From Oceanospirillum sp964342385 (lineage in GTDB: Bacteria; Pseudomonadota; Gammaproteobacteria; Pseudomonadales; Halomonadaceae), in NCBI GenBank assembly GCA_964342385.1, contig CAYFGP010000014.1, positions 1 through 64,000 on the forward strand: a DNA stretch of 64,000 nucleotides, given 5' to 3'. The translations under genes and the position numbers were made by a program. Shown piece after piece: positions 44,758-53,938 of the stretch. How positions within the stretch are numbered: position 1 is the stretch's first letter; each line of letters opens with the position of its first letter. The notes under the pieces were generated by a model, which had not been told where the DNA came from, searched no databases, and was given only the letters and a program-made list of their open reading frames with translations.

Positions 44758-45178
44758 GAATCAGCCTGTCTGTATTTTCAATAATCTGCTTGTTGATGGT
44801 CCGGTAAAGTTGTTCCAATTGCAGCTCATTATGCAGCGGATCTTTAAAGGCCAGACCATAAGCCTCAATCTGCTGGATTCTTCCTGCACCTGCACGCAGC
44901 AGATCAATCACCCAGCACAGAGGATCAAAGTGCTTAGTATAACGGATTCTGTGTTTGATAAGTTGCTGTTCCAATTGATCTTTATCAATCAGCTGAAAAT
45001 ATTCTTTCACAACATCAACGCTTAGCCACTCCGTACGGCGCATAATATTCTGTCGCTGTTCTGAGGTCATTGCACCCCAGCGCAAAATCTCATCAGAATT
45101 TCGTTTACAGCCACGACAGATATCATCACCTTGGGTGGTACTGCATACCCCAAGACAGGGGGATTCAATTCGCGTCAT
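44744..45178 (-). CDS. DUF1289 domain protein
   Basis: About 144 residues. The N-terminal DUF1289 zinc-ribbon-like motif is SPCLGVCSTTQGDDICRGCKRNSDEI, followed by a helical C-terminal half of about 90 residues. It starts at the internal ATG at 45178 inside the end of yidD and overlaps miaE at its other end. Function is unknown. DUF1289 proteins often accompany tRNA or iron-related genes. Confidence 0.8.
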   Translation of the reverse strand: MTRIESPCLGVCSTTQGDDICRGCKRNSDEILRWGAMTSEQRQNIMRRTEWLSVDVVKEYFQLIDKDQLEQQLIKHRIRYTKHFDPLCWVIDLLRAGAGRIQQIEAYGLAFKDPLHNELQLEQLYRTINKQIIENTDRLIRERH

Positions 45179-45599
45179 TACGCTTTGTCTCATTTTCTGT
45201 CGTTAACTTTTGATTAGTGCTGCTGGATAATTTTGTTTCGCTATCTGTGTTGTTATTCACTGCTTTCTGCTCAGGATCATCATCTAGAGAGTGGTGCTCT
45301 CCGCAGCTATGGCCACAACAAGATGCTTTTGCATCGCTTGTCGGTTCTGTATCTGCAGTAGGATTGACGCCATTATGCCAACAGCCTTTTTCAGGCACCG
45401 GATCATAACCGCCTTTGGCCATAGGGTTGCAGCGTAAAATCCGTTTTACCGTCAGAATAAATCCCTTAATTGCACCGTGAGTTTCCAGGGCTTCCAGGGA
45501 GTATTCAGAGCAGGAAGGGTAGTAGATACAGCGTTGAGGCAGCATGGGGCTGATAAAATAGCGATAAAATTTTACCAGCAATTTAAGCAACCATTTCAT
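45165..45599 (-). CDS. yidD: membrane protein insertion factor YidD with metal-binding tail
   Basis: A 144-residue protein. Its first 80 residues are a classic YidD (FYRYFISPMLPQRCIYYPSCSEYSLEAL, then CNPMAKGGYDPVP), which helps YidC insert membrane proteins. The C-terminal extension of about 60 residues is unusual: it holds a Cys/His cluster (SCCGHSCGEHH) in a polar Asp/Ser/Thr-rich context and could bind metal. The extension ends in the overlap with the DUF1289 gene. Confidence 0.9.
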   Translation of the reverse strand: MKWLLKLLVKFYRYFISPMLPQRCIYYPSCSEYSLEALETHGAIKGFILTVKRILRCNPMAKGGYDPVPEKGCWHNGVNPTADTEPTSDAKASCCGHSCGEHHSLDDDPEQKAVNNNTDSETKLSSSTNQKLTTENETKRNDAN

Positions 45600-45714
45600 A
45601 ATGCCACCTCAATCAGATCTGTTTTCTGCAACTATAATAATGCACTTTTAATGGGTGCTGTATAAAAACACATGCATCTGAAAAGTGACACTTTACAGTA
45701 AAAAGCAGAGAGTC

Positions 45715-46158
45715 TTACTTCTTATATAGCTCAGATGGATCGATCAGGGGATCAGAATCCACTTTCAGTTCATCGCCATCAACAACCATATAGAAGCAGT
45801 TGCGACGACCGGTGTGACAGGCCGGACCCGTCTGATCAACTTTCATCAGAATGGTATCCGCATCACAATCAAGACGGAATTCTTTCAAATGCTGCTCTTG
45901 GCCGGAAGATTCACCTTTACGCCAAAACGCCTGGCGGGAGCGGGACCAATAACACACGCGACCGGTTTTCAGGGTTTCTTTAATAGAGGCCAGATTCATC
46001 CAGGCCATCATCAGAATTTCACCGGTATCATGCTGTTGAGCAATGGCAGGCACTAAACCATCTTCGTTGTATTTGATGTTTTCCAGTGCCAGTTCCAGAT
46101 CATAGCTCTGGTTTAGTTCTGATTTTTCGATGGCTTTCCAGCTAAAATTGTCACTCAC
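45715..46158 (-). CDS. hisI: phosphoribosyl-AMP cyclohydrolase
   Basis: A 147-residue HisI enzyme of histidine biosynthesis. It has the Mg/Zn motifs DCDADTILMKVDQTGPACHTGRRNCFY and RQAFWRKGESSG. The usual HisE fusion is absent. The start ATG is at 46158. The gene lies away from a his operon, and a long inverted repeat sits upstream. Confidence 0.93.
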   Translation of the reverse strand: MSDNFSWKAIEKSELNQSYDLELALENIKYNEDGLVPAIAQQHDTGEILMMAWMNLASIKETLKTGRVCYWSRSRQAFWRKGESSGQEQHLKEFRLDCDADTILMKVDQTGPACHTGRRNCFYMVVDGDELKVDSDPLIDPSELYKK

Positions 46159-46216
46159 GATGATTGCTCTTTTATCTGTTAATGGCTTTTACTGCATATG
46201 ATTTGGCTGCCATAGG

Positions 46217-46257
46217 CTTTGTTAACGAGCTAGGGTAGCAGTGTTACGTTAACAAAG
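46217..46257. other. 11-bp perfect inverted repeat upstream of hisI
   Basis: CTTTGTTAACG (46217-46227) and CGTTAACAAAG (46247-46257) are separated by 19 bases. There is no T-tract. The symmetry and position before hisI suggest a regulator site or a hairpin. Confidence 0.5.
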
Positions 46258-46335
46258 GTCACGCTAAAAATTGAAAGTGGCAGCGCTTTTTAATAATTCG
46301 TTTTGCTTGGTTTACCCGTTGCCAGTTACCAGGAT

Positions 46336-47181
46336 CTACTTGCTGGGTGTTTCGGGGCTTTGCATCGATTTTTTTCTGGCCGAAAACAGGCTGGAAATCA
46401 CAAAGCAGCCTGCTGCCAGCAGAATAATCGTAGCACCGGCCGGTAAATCCGGGCCGTAGGATAACGCAAGACCGGTCGATGTAAAACCAAGACCTAATAA
46501 TGTAGCCAGTGCCATCAAAGAGGAGAGGGTGCGGACATAATGTCCGGCAATGGCGGCAGGTAGCGTCAATAGGGCGATTACCAGAATCAAACCCACCACT
46601 TGAATCAGCAGAACAACGGTTAATGCGACAATACACAGTAATAGTAGATAAAGCAGATTAACCGGTAGGCCTCTTAAGCGGGCAAATTCAGGATCAAACG
46701 CTACGGCTTGGAAAGGTCGATAGAGTAGGGCGATAGCACCAACAATCACTACATCCATACCGGCCATCAACCAAAGATCGTCTTCTGCCACCAGTAGGAT
46801 ATTACCAAACAGATAGCTCATCAGGTCGACTTGATACCCCGGTGTTTGGCTGATAAAGATAATACCCAGCGCCATACCCGAGGCCCATAATGCCCCAATC
46901 AAGGTATCTTCCCGCGCCTGCCAATAGAGTTTTACCAAGCCGATAATCAGGGCTGAGATCACCGCCGCGATTAAAGCACCAACAAAAGGTGAGCCGCCGA
47001 GAAAATAAGCGATGCCCATACCACCCATCACCGAATGCGCGATACCACCGGCCAAGTAACTGATACGCATCACTACGACATAGCTACCGATCAGACCGCA
47101 GGCGACACTGGCCAAGACACCGGCAATCACTGCGCTCTGTAAAAAGCTCTGTTCTGCCAGAGCGGTAAAAAATTCCATCAT
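46336..47181 (-). CDS. znuB: zinc ABC transporter permease
   Basis: A 281-residue ABC-3-type permease with seven to eight membrane helices and the family motif ARLRGLPVNLLYLLLL. It is the membrane channel of the ZnuABC zinc importer. It lies downstream of znuC with a gap of about 120 bases on the same strand. Confidence 0.92.
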   Translation of the reverse strand: MMEFFTALAEQSFLQSAVIAGVLASVACGLIGSYVVVMRISYLAGGIAHSVMGGMGIAYFLGGSPFVGALIAAVISALIIGLVKLYWQAREDTLIGALWASGMALGIIFISQTPGYQVDLMSYLFGNILLVAEDDLWLMAGMDVVIVGAIALLYRPFQAVAFDPEFARLRGLPVNLLYLLLLCIVALTVVLLIQVVGLILVIALLTLPAAIAGHYVRTLSSLMALATLLGLGFTSTGLALSYGPDLPAGATIILLAAGCFVISSLFSARKKSMQSPETPSK

Positions 47182-47301
47182 GTCCGATTTATCACTATGG
47201 TTGTTGGCTCATCAGGAGCAAAGAAGCGTTATAACGTGATTGGGCGCAGCTTTAAAGTTTAAGCACTAAAAAAAGCTTAACTATTAAAACTTCACGCCCA
47301 T

Positions 47302-48048
47302 TTAGATCGCATGAGAGTGATGGTGAATAGCATGTACATGACCGCCGTACATCTGCTCAATCACATCCGGGGTGATGCAATGGGTTTCGTGGCATAGCAG
47401 TTCTTTATTTAGGCAGGCGACACGATCCACATAATCTGTGATAAAGCCGATATCGTGGGAGATCACAATAATCGACATGCGTTTGTTCAGCTCTTTAAAC
47501 AGATCAAACACACCTTTCTCTTGATGGGAGTCGACACTGGCGGTAGGTTCATCCAGCAATAGCAGGTCCGGTTCCGACGCTAGGGCGCGGGCAATCAAAA
47601 CCCGCTGCAGCTGACCACCTGAAAGCTGATCAATCGAGCGATCGGCAAATTCAGCCACACCGGTTTCTTCCATGCATTTGCGCGCTAATTCACGGTCTTT
47701 TTTGGTATATCGCTGCAATAAGCGGCCCTGATGCAGACATCCCATCAATACAGTTTCTTCAACCGTAATCGGAAAATCAGAAGGGAAGCGGGCAAACTGA
47801 GGCACATAACCCAAACGGGAGCGTGCCTTTTTCACCGAGGTGCCAAATACTTTTACGGTGCCTGTATCTGGCGTGATCAGGCCCATAATCAGTTTTATCA
47901 GAGTACTTTTACCTCCGCCGTTAGGACCTACCAGCCCTAAAAACTCACCCTCGCGCACGGCGAGGGTGATATTGTCCAGCACAGGTACCGACTGATAGCG
48001 AAAGCTAACGCGGTCAAACTCAATAATATTTTTTGCAAAACGCCCCAT
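47302..48048 (-). CDS. znuC: zinc ABC transporter ATPase
   Basis: A 248-residue ATPase with Walker A GPNGGGKST, signature LSGGQLQRVLIARAL and Walker B LLLDEPTASVD. It powers zinc import. The C-terminus carries a His-rich tail (HVHAIHHHSHAI), a plausible zinc-sensing feature. It overlaps znuA by one base. Confidence 0.93.
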   Translation of the reverse strand: MGRFAKNIIEFDRVSFRYQSVPVLDNITLAVREGEFLGLVGPNGGGKSTLIKLIMGLITPDTGTVKVFGTSVKKARSRLGYVPQFARFPSDFPITVEETVLMGCLHQGRLLQRYTKKDRELARKCMEETGVAEFADRSIDQLSGGQLQRVLIARALASEPDLLLLDEPTASVDSHQEKGVFDLFKELNKRMSIIVISHDIGFITDYVDRVACLNKELLCHETHCITPDVIEQMYGGHVHAIHHHSHAI

Positions 48049-49142
48049 TAGCGCCAGGACTCCAGCAATTGTTGAGTCAGTTTTTCAAGCTCAGCAGGCA
48101 GATCGTATGGCACAGGGTCAACATTTACGACCTTAGCATCAATATGACTGGCGATACGCTCAGCAGGTTTACGGTTAAATTGGCTCTGAACCAGGATCAC
48201 CTTAATCTGCTCTTCTTCTGCTTTTTTGGTCAACTCAACCAGTTTACGTGCACTTGGGCTTTTGCCTTCAAACTCAATGGCAACCTGCTCCAGGTGATAT
48301 TGTTGCGCATAGTAACCCCAAGCCGGGTGGAATACCATAAAGGTGCGACCTTCATAATCTTCCAGCGCTTCATGGATATTATGGTCCAGCGTCTTAAACT
48401 TGCTCTTCAGCTGAGCAAAACCCTGCTCAAATTGCTCGGCAGACTCTGGGAAAGCCTTCTCCAACGCATGAGTCATATTATCCGCTTGCTGAATCGCCAA
48501 TTTTGGATTCATCCAAACGTGAGGGTCTAACTCGCCTTCATGATCATCGTGACCGTCATGCTCTTCGTGATCATGAGAGGCATGTTCTTCGTGGTGGTCG
48601 TCGTCATGATCATGGTCCTTATGCTCATCATGATCGTGATCTTTATGATCATGGCCTTTATGCTCGTCATGATCGTGATCTTTATGATCATCGTGGTCAT
48701 GCTCTTCATGATCGTCGTGCTTATCATCGCCGTGATCATGTTCACTATGATCCTCATGCCCATCGCGGTCATCACCATGACTATGAGCTTCCATCTCATT
48801 TCGCTTGATGCCTTTAACAGAGTCCACCAGCACCAGATCAGGATTCAGTTTGCTGATGCGTGGCAGCCAAGTTTCCTCAAATGGTACACCCGTCGTAAAC
48901 AATAGGCTTGCTTTGCTTAATTGCGCCATCTGCTTACCGGTCGGATCATAACTATGAGGGTTATGGCCTGGCTGAACTAGCACCTTTACATCCACCGCAT
49001 CACCGGCAATCTGCTCGATCATATATTTCTGCGGCATAACACTCACATAAACCAGAGGTTTAGCCAGAACAGAAAAGCTCAGAGTAGATAGCGCTAACGC
49101 ACTCGCAGTAGCTAGCAAACGAGGAGAAAATGAGGTGGACAT
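48048..49142 (-). CDS. znuA: zinc-binding periplasmic protein with long His/Asp loop
   Basis: A 364-residue ZnuA. The signal peptide (residues 1-27) is followed by the binding fold with the zinc ligands in GHNPHSYDPT, LDPHVWMNP and VFHPAWGYYAQQY. The charged loop between them (about residues 115-205) is unusually long, with over twenty His alternating with Asp, Glu and Lys. It is probably a low-affinity zinc sponge. The loop is coded by near-repeats and could vary in length between strains. Confidence 0.94.
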   Translation of the reverse strand: MSTSFSPRLLATASALALSTLSFSVLAKPLVYVSVMPQKYMIEQIAGDAVDVKVLVQPGHNPHSYDPTGKQMAQLSKASLLFTTGVPFEETWLPRISKLNPDLVLVDSVKGIKRNEMEAHSHGDDRDGHEDHSEHDHGDDKHDDHEEHDHDDHKDHDHDEHKGHDHKDHDHDEHKDHDHDDDHHEEHASHDHEEHDGHDDHEGELDPHVWMNPKLAIQQADNMTHALEKAFPESAEQFEQGFAQLKSKFKTLDHNIHEALEDYEGRTFMVFHPAWGYYAQQYHLEQVAIEFEGKSPSARKLVELTKKAEEEQIKVILVQSQFNRKPAERIASHIDAKVVNVDPVPYDLPAELEKLTQQLLESWR

Positions 49143-49218
49143 GGGGTAGTGGGCTCCGAATTCATCGATAAGACAGCTTAAAAGCTATCGTTGTATATGA
49201 CCGATAAGTATAACTCTA

Positions 49219-49234
49219 GTTGTTAGGGTACAAC
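49219..49234. promoter_or_regulatory. possible Zur or divergent operator
   Basis: GTTGT, six bases, ACAAC form a short palindrome between znuA and the QueD-like gene. Adjacent AT-rich sequence (ACAACATATCATTTTA) faintly resembles known gamma-proteobacterial Zur sites. Assignment is tentative. Confidence 0.3.
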
Positions 49235-49380
49235 ATATCATTTTATCTGATGTGAGACAGCCCGAACGCGACATCTGATTGATCTAATTGCGAAAAATAA
49301 CGTCCAAGGTAAAAGGAATATCGCAAATTTTGAGATATAATCAGATATAACACAGCAAAGTACTCAGGATTATCTAATAT

Positions 49381-50214
49381 ATGACCACCCTTTTTGTTCG
49401 CAAACTGACCGTTATTGACTGCTCCTATCTGGATGCCCGCCGTGGATTGGTGGGAGAGAGCTGGCATGTTGACGTAGAGCTGGATGGCGACTTGAACGAA
49501 CAGGGAATGTTATTTGACTTTGGCCATGTGAAAAAAACACTGAAGAAACTGATCGACAGCACAGTGGATCACGGCCTGCTGATTCCAACAGAAACTGAAG
49601 CTTATAAACTGATTAGTGAAGAAACTGACCGGGTAGCGCTGGAATTTAATAGCCACGTTGGCCAGTTTAAGCACGCCAGCCCACTGTGTGCTATCCAACG
49701 CCTAGCGGTTGAAAGCATCACTCCAGAAGCCGTCGCCCAATGGCTGGAAAAAGTAGCACCAAGCGTACTACCGGAAAACGTAAAAGCGGTTCGCTTTAAT
49801 CTGCACCATGAAATCATGCCTGCAGATCAAGCACACTACCATTACAGCCACGGCCTGAAAAAACATGACGGCAACTGCCAGCGTATTGCCCACGGCCATC
49901 GCTCCCGCATCGAAATCTTTAGCAACGGCCAACGTAACCAGCAACTGGAAAACCAGTGGGCGAACCAGCTACACGACGGTTATATCGGCACCCGTGAAGA
50001 TATCGTGTCTGAAGACGACATTAGTATCTCCTTTGCTTACACCGCCAACCAAGGTGAGTTTGAAATCACCGTACCCAAACAGATCTGCACCCTGATGGAT
50101 ACCGATAGTACCGTAGAACTGATCGCCCGTTTTATCTGCGAGAAAATAGGGGAAGAGGGCACCAAAGTGTATGCCTATGAAGGGATTGAGAAGGGCGCTG
50201 TTTTTTCACTGTAA
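49381..50214 (+). CDS. tandem 6-carboxytetrahydropterin synthase-like protein
   Basis: A 277-residue protein that looks like two PTPS/QueD-type (6-pyruvoyltetrahydropterin synthase) units. The first starts FVRKLTVIDCSYLD and has GMLFDFGHVKKTLKKLIDSTVDHGLL. The second contains the HxH pair in NCQRIAHGHRSRIEI. The usual second zinc-histidine positions are partly altered in the first unit. Encoded divergent from znuA, it may be a zinc-responsive queuosine/pterin paralogue, as known for other Zur-regulated QueD forms. Confidence 0.8.
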   Translation: MTTLFVRKLTVIDCSYLDARRGLVGESWHVDVELDGDLNEQGMLFDFGHVKKTLKKLIDSTVDHGLLIPTETEAYKLISEETDRVALEFNSHVGQFKHASPLCAIQRLAVESITPEAVAQWLEKVAPSVLPENVKAVRFNLHHEIMPADQAHYHYSHGLKKHDGNCQRIAHGHRSRIEIFSNGQRNQQLENQWANQLHDGYIGTREDIVSEDDISISFAYTANQGEFEITVPKQICTLMDTDSTVELIARFICEKIGEEGTKVYAYEGIEKGAVFSL

Positions 50215-50255
50215 GATCTCTGGTGAACAGAAAGCCAGACTGGAAAGGTTACAAC

Positions 50256-51545
50256 TTATTTAAAAAGGCTGTTTATTCTCTTACTTGTTACTCCAACTTC
50301 ATTAAGTAATTCCAAGGATAACAGCCTATATTTCACTGCTTGTTTTGACACTAAGAAAGTCTTTGCTAAGTGGCTGCTTATATTTCTATAATTGTCGATA
50401 TTACATTTCTGATCATCCAAATATAAATATCCAAAACCACGGTTATTCAAACCTTTGCTATCAGCCCATGAGTAGAATTCGGACAGAACGGCTTTTTTGG
50501 GTAATAAGAGATTAGATGCAAAACTATTTGCCTGTAACTCCATCCGTGAAACTTCGGATATACCTAAGCTATGATCTCTATCGAAGTCATCTATGCTATC
50601 AAAATAGCTTTCTGACAAAATATATCTAGAATGCCCTAAAAAATAATGCCCTAATTCATGAGCTAGGGTAAATCTTTGTCGCCCAGTGTTTTGAATTTTA
50701 TTTTTATCGATATAAATCTTAAAAGGATGAAATTGTATTCTACCTAAAATATCCTTTGGCAATATAGCGTTAAGATTAACTGTCAGATTCTGTTCAGCAG
50801 TAAGGATTGAAATAATTTTGTTTAGATCAACCTTGCCCGTTGAATACTCAATTCTTTGTAGAACAGCATTCGCGATATGTTCAATCTGTAAGTGAGATAA
50901 ATACTCAACAAAACAACCATTATTTGATGTATTTGAGACTATCTCAGAATCTGATGACTCAATCCTAGCTAGTCCTTTAATTGCATGTGTTATGGAGGCT
51001 GTATATTGTCCGTCAAAAAAAGCATAAAAATTAAATACTGAAACAGCATTGGGTTCTTCCCTCAGCCATTTATATGCAGCATGGGCTTGATTCTTTTGAT
51101 GGCTTTGATGTGAGGGTGAACGCTGTAGAACCCAGTTTAAATCATCATTAGGGACGTATTTTGCTAAACCAATGCCCTTTGATTCAGAAAAATTTATTGT
51201 TCCTTCCTGAAATGAGTTGTTTGTTATAAGTATCGCCTTTATATTTCCGCCTGAAATCTGCTGTGTTTTTGAAAAGAAAGACTCAACATCTCCAACTTGA
51301 ACTGGCCTTTTATAGTTTTTGCACTCTACAAGTACGAGTATCGATGCTCGATCATGACCTGGTAGGAATATTTCTATCGAAATATCGATTATTATTTTCT
51401 TTTTTCGGTCTCTTGAGTAATAACCTTTTTTCTTATATATGTGGCATCTATCTTCATTAGCTAAGAACTTATCCTCACGGATCTCGCGGAGCAACTGGTC
51501 ATGTACAAGGGCTTCGAACTGATCACCTTTTTTTGTTGTATTCAT
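50256..51545 (-). CDS. Mrr-like nuclease fused to ImmA/IrrE-type peptidase
   Basis: About 429 residues. The first 140 residues look like an Mrr-type PD-(D/E)XK nuclease (Asp59, Glu79 and Lys81 in VECKNYKRPV, then KAILITNNSF). The middle is unassigned. The last 150 include the zinc peptidase motif HELGH (about residue 300, FTLAHELGHYFLGH) and downstream helices typical of ImmA/IrrE. An AGGTGG site directs the start to ATG 51545. The combination suggests regulated DNA cleavage, perhaps stress- or phage-related, but no partner regulator is visible. Base usage looks more AT-rich than its neighbours. Confidence 0.78.
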   Translation of the reverse strand: MNTTKKGDQFEALVHDQLLREIREDKFLANEDRCHIYKKKGYYSRDRKKKIIIDISIEIFLPGHDRASILVLVECKNYKRPVQVGDVESFFSKTQQISGGNIKAILITNNSFQEGTINFSESKGIGLAKYVPNDDLNWVLQRSPSHQSHQKNQAHAAYKWLREEPNAVSVFNFYAFFDGQYTASITHAIKGLARIESSDSEIVSNTSNNGCFVEYLSHLQIEHIANAVLQRIEYSTGKVDLNKIISILTAEQNLTVNLNAILPKDILGRIQFHPFKIYIDKNKIQNTGRQRFTLAHELGHYFLGHSRYILSESYFDSIDDFDRDHSLGISEVSRMELQANSFASNLLLPKKAVLSEFYSWADSKGLNNRGFGYLYLDDQKCNIDNYRNISSHLAKTFLVSKQAVKYRLLSLELLNEVGVTSKRINSLFK

Positions 51546-51751
51546 AGATACCACCTGCATTGCATGTCACGAACAACATATACCTTTTCAATAGCAAGTC
51601 AATGAAATAACAATATTCAGCTGATGTATATTGAAGAGAAACACTGCTAATGTTTGGATTGCGTCACTATACGCCGTAATATCCCGTAATACCTTTCCTT
51701 CTCTCTCTGCATTACCGTCTAACTATCACTCTAACAAAAAGAGATTTGGCG

Positions 51752-53734
51752 ATGACAAAGCAGGTTAATGTTTATCCAGGTAAGGCGAGCACGGCTGTTG
51801 AGCATTCCGATAGTAGTCGGGGCAATTTGGGTTTGTGTTTTTCCGGTGGCGGTTCCAGGGCGTTGACATGCGCTTGGGGTCAGTTGCTGGGTTTGGACAC
51901 TCTGGGTTTGATGGAAAAGCCGCGTTATATATCGTCGGTATCCGGTGGCACCTGGGCATCCTGTATCTATACTTTTTTGCCGCAGAATTATTCCGATCAG
52001 GATCTGTTGGGGCAATACTTTAAGCCTGCTGATCTGAGTCTGAAAGACGCTACCGGTAAGCTTAATCTGGATAAGCTGGGTGAAAAGGTTTACGGCAATG
52101 TACCTGCTGGTTTAAACATCTATGAGCTGCTGGTGACTGCCGGTCAATTTATTACTGAGAATCATGGTAAAAACAGTCAGTGGTTATGGGCAGATATTAT
52201 CGCCAGTAAGGTGTTGGATCATTACGATCTGAGATCCAAAGGCGAGGCGTCCTGGCTCTCTACGCGTTCTTTCTCGCTATCCCAGGATTATGCGCAAACC
52301 ACCTTCCCGCAGTTAAATCCTTCTGATCAGAATTTCTACTTTGTGCGTCCGAAGCGTCCCTTTATCGTGATGAACAATAACATCATGCAGAAGGTGGATG
52401 ATGCCGATCGTAAGATTTCCAATATTGTGCAGCTGCCGGATCAGGTCACGCCGGTTGCAGCAGGTGTAAGAGGAGAAACGCCGGATAAAGCGATTGTCGG
52501 TGGCGGTCTGGTGGAGCCCTGGGGTTTTGCTTCTGAAGTGGAGCAAACCGATGCGGCACAATCTCCAGTTTCTGTATCAGTAAAACAGAAATATTCTCTG
52601 ATCGATATCGCCAGTACTTCCAGTGCATTTTTTGCTCAGGCTATTGCCAGTTTTATTCAGGCTCATTTAGAAGATGAAGATAGCAAAAAAGGCCTGTTAA
52701 AAGATATCGAAGGCAAGCTGTCGGATGAACATAAAAAAGGCTTGTTGGCTGAAGTGGGCGATGACCTGAAAGATATCTTTGATGTGATTGCTAAGCACTT
52801 AAAAGATTATGTGCTCTCCAGCATCGGTGATGTAGTGCCGCGGTATAACTACTGGCCGGTGACTGAGGACAGTAAAAACGAAGAGCTGCTGTTTACCGAT
52901 GGTGGTACTTTGGAAAACACCGGTATTTTGGGCGCTATAGCACAGACAGATACCGGTGAGGCTCAACAGCAGCCGCTACATCTGCTGGCATTTGATAATA
53001 CCAGTACACCGCTGACCGTTAACAAGGGCAAGGTGATCAGTGCTGGTCAGGCTGCGCCGTTGTTCGGTATCCACTTTGATGAGAAGACCGGTATTGGCCA
53101 GCCTTTTACCACTGAGCAGAAAGACCCAACAAACTCTGCTTTTATCGCAACCAGTCTGATTCAGATCTTCGACAATACACCTGATAGCAATGGTGTGACA
53201 CCGTTTGAGCAACTGGTTAAGGGGTTGTATACCAGCAGTGCTAGCGTAGCTGCCAATGCAGAGGTAACCAGTGACGACAGTTGGCAACCGCAGAATCCGG
53301 CTTATCATCAGATGTCGGTGACTACGGTAGCTAATTCACTATCGGGTATCTCTGCTGGTCGTTCGGTTGAGCTGTTCTATGTGCAGAACGGTCGCATGAT
53401 GAACTGGCAAAATCAACTGGCTGACAAAGAGTTGAAAGATCAGATCTTGGCAGGGCAGGGGCTGCAGAGTGATGTGCGTAAGATCTACGACGATATCACT
53501 GAAGCAGTTGAGCTGTACTTTAAGGCTCGTAAAGATCTAAACAAGGAGATTGTAGAGATTCTGAAGCAACCACAAAAATCCTTTGCGGATTTCCCTTACT
53601 ACAACACCTTCCTGAAAATTGGCCTGCTGCCAAAAGAGTCCAATGCGCTAAGTCAGATGTGGGCTTGGGCTGTTTGTGATGAAGGCAGTCCAATGCGCAC
53701 CGATCTGGAGCAATTTGTTACGAATGCCCAGTAG
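51752..53734 (+). CDS. patatin/cPLA2-like lipid hydrolase
   Basis: A 660-residue putative phospholipase. The oxyanion motif is SGGGSRALTCAWGQL, the nucleophile Ser lies in SSVSGGTWAS, and the catalytic Asp lies in LLFTDGGTLENTGIL. This order is that of cytosolic phospholipase A2 and patatin enzymes. There is no signal peptide, so it is probably intracellular. It is divergent from the nuclease-peptidase fusion. The ATG at 51752 follows AAGAGA; the TTG at 51746 is less likely. A large hairpin lies about 100 bases after the stop. Confidence 0.85.
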   Translation: MTKQVNVYPGKASTAVEHSDSSRGNLGLCFSGGGSRALTCAWGQLLGLDTLGLMEKPRYISSVSGGTWASCIYTFLPQNYSDQDLLGQYFKPADLSLKDATGKLNLDKLGEKVYGNVPAGLNIYELLVTAGQFITENHGKNSQWLWADIIASKVLDHYDLRSKGEASWLSTRSFSLSQDYAQTTFPQLNPSDQNFYFVRPKRPFIVMNNNIMQKVDDADRKISNIVQLPDQVTPVAAGVRGETPDKAIVGGGLVEPWGFASEVEQTDAAQSPVSVSVKQKYSLIDIASTSSAFFAQAIASFIQAHLEDEDSKKGLLKDIEGKLSDEHKKGLLAEVGDDLKDIFDVIAKHLKDYVLSSIGDVVPRYNYWPVTEDSKNEELLFTDGGTLENTGILGAIAQTDTGEAQQQPLHLLAFDNTSTPLTVNKGKVISAGQAAPLFGIHFDEKTGIGQPFTTEQKDPTNSAFIATSLIQIFDNTPDSNGVTPFEQLVKGLYTSSASVAANAEVTSDDSWQPQNPAYHQMSVTTVANSLSGISAGRSVELFYVQNGRMMNWQNQLADKELKDQILAGQGLQSDVRKIYDDITEAVELYFKARKDLNKEIVEILKQPQKSFADFPYYNTFLKIGLLPKESNALSQMWAWAVCDEGSPMRTDLEQFVTNAQ

Positions 53735-53834
53735 GCATCAATATTAGCAACGGCCTGTTACGCAGAGTTATGGATAGTCTCTTTATGGATAGCCTTAAGG
53801 AATTGTAAATAGTCTCTGTCTGGTCGTTATCGAT

Positions 53835-53874
53835 AGCTTGAAGTGATGGTCTTGCTGATCATCACTTCATAGCT
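53835..53874. other. hairpin after the phospholipase gene
   Basis: Nine-bp perfect arms GAAGTGATG and CATCACTTC, extended by AGCT on both sides, enclose an 11-base loop. There is no T-run. It sits between convergent genes. Confidence 0.5.
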
Positions 53875-53938
53875 GCCAAAGATTTCAATCCCGTTTTAAC
53901 TGATACACTTTCAATTAACCTCAGCTCGGCAAAGTAGG

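Noticed and set aside
48503..48905. Coding frames opposite the znuA His-rich loop
   Set aside because: They arise from the repetitive CAT/GAT codons of the loop and show only repetitive Asp/His or Ile/Met translations.
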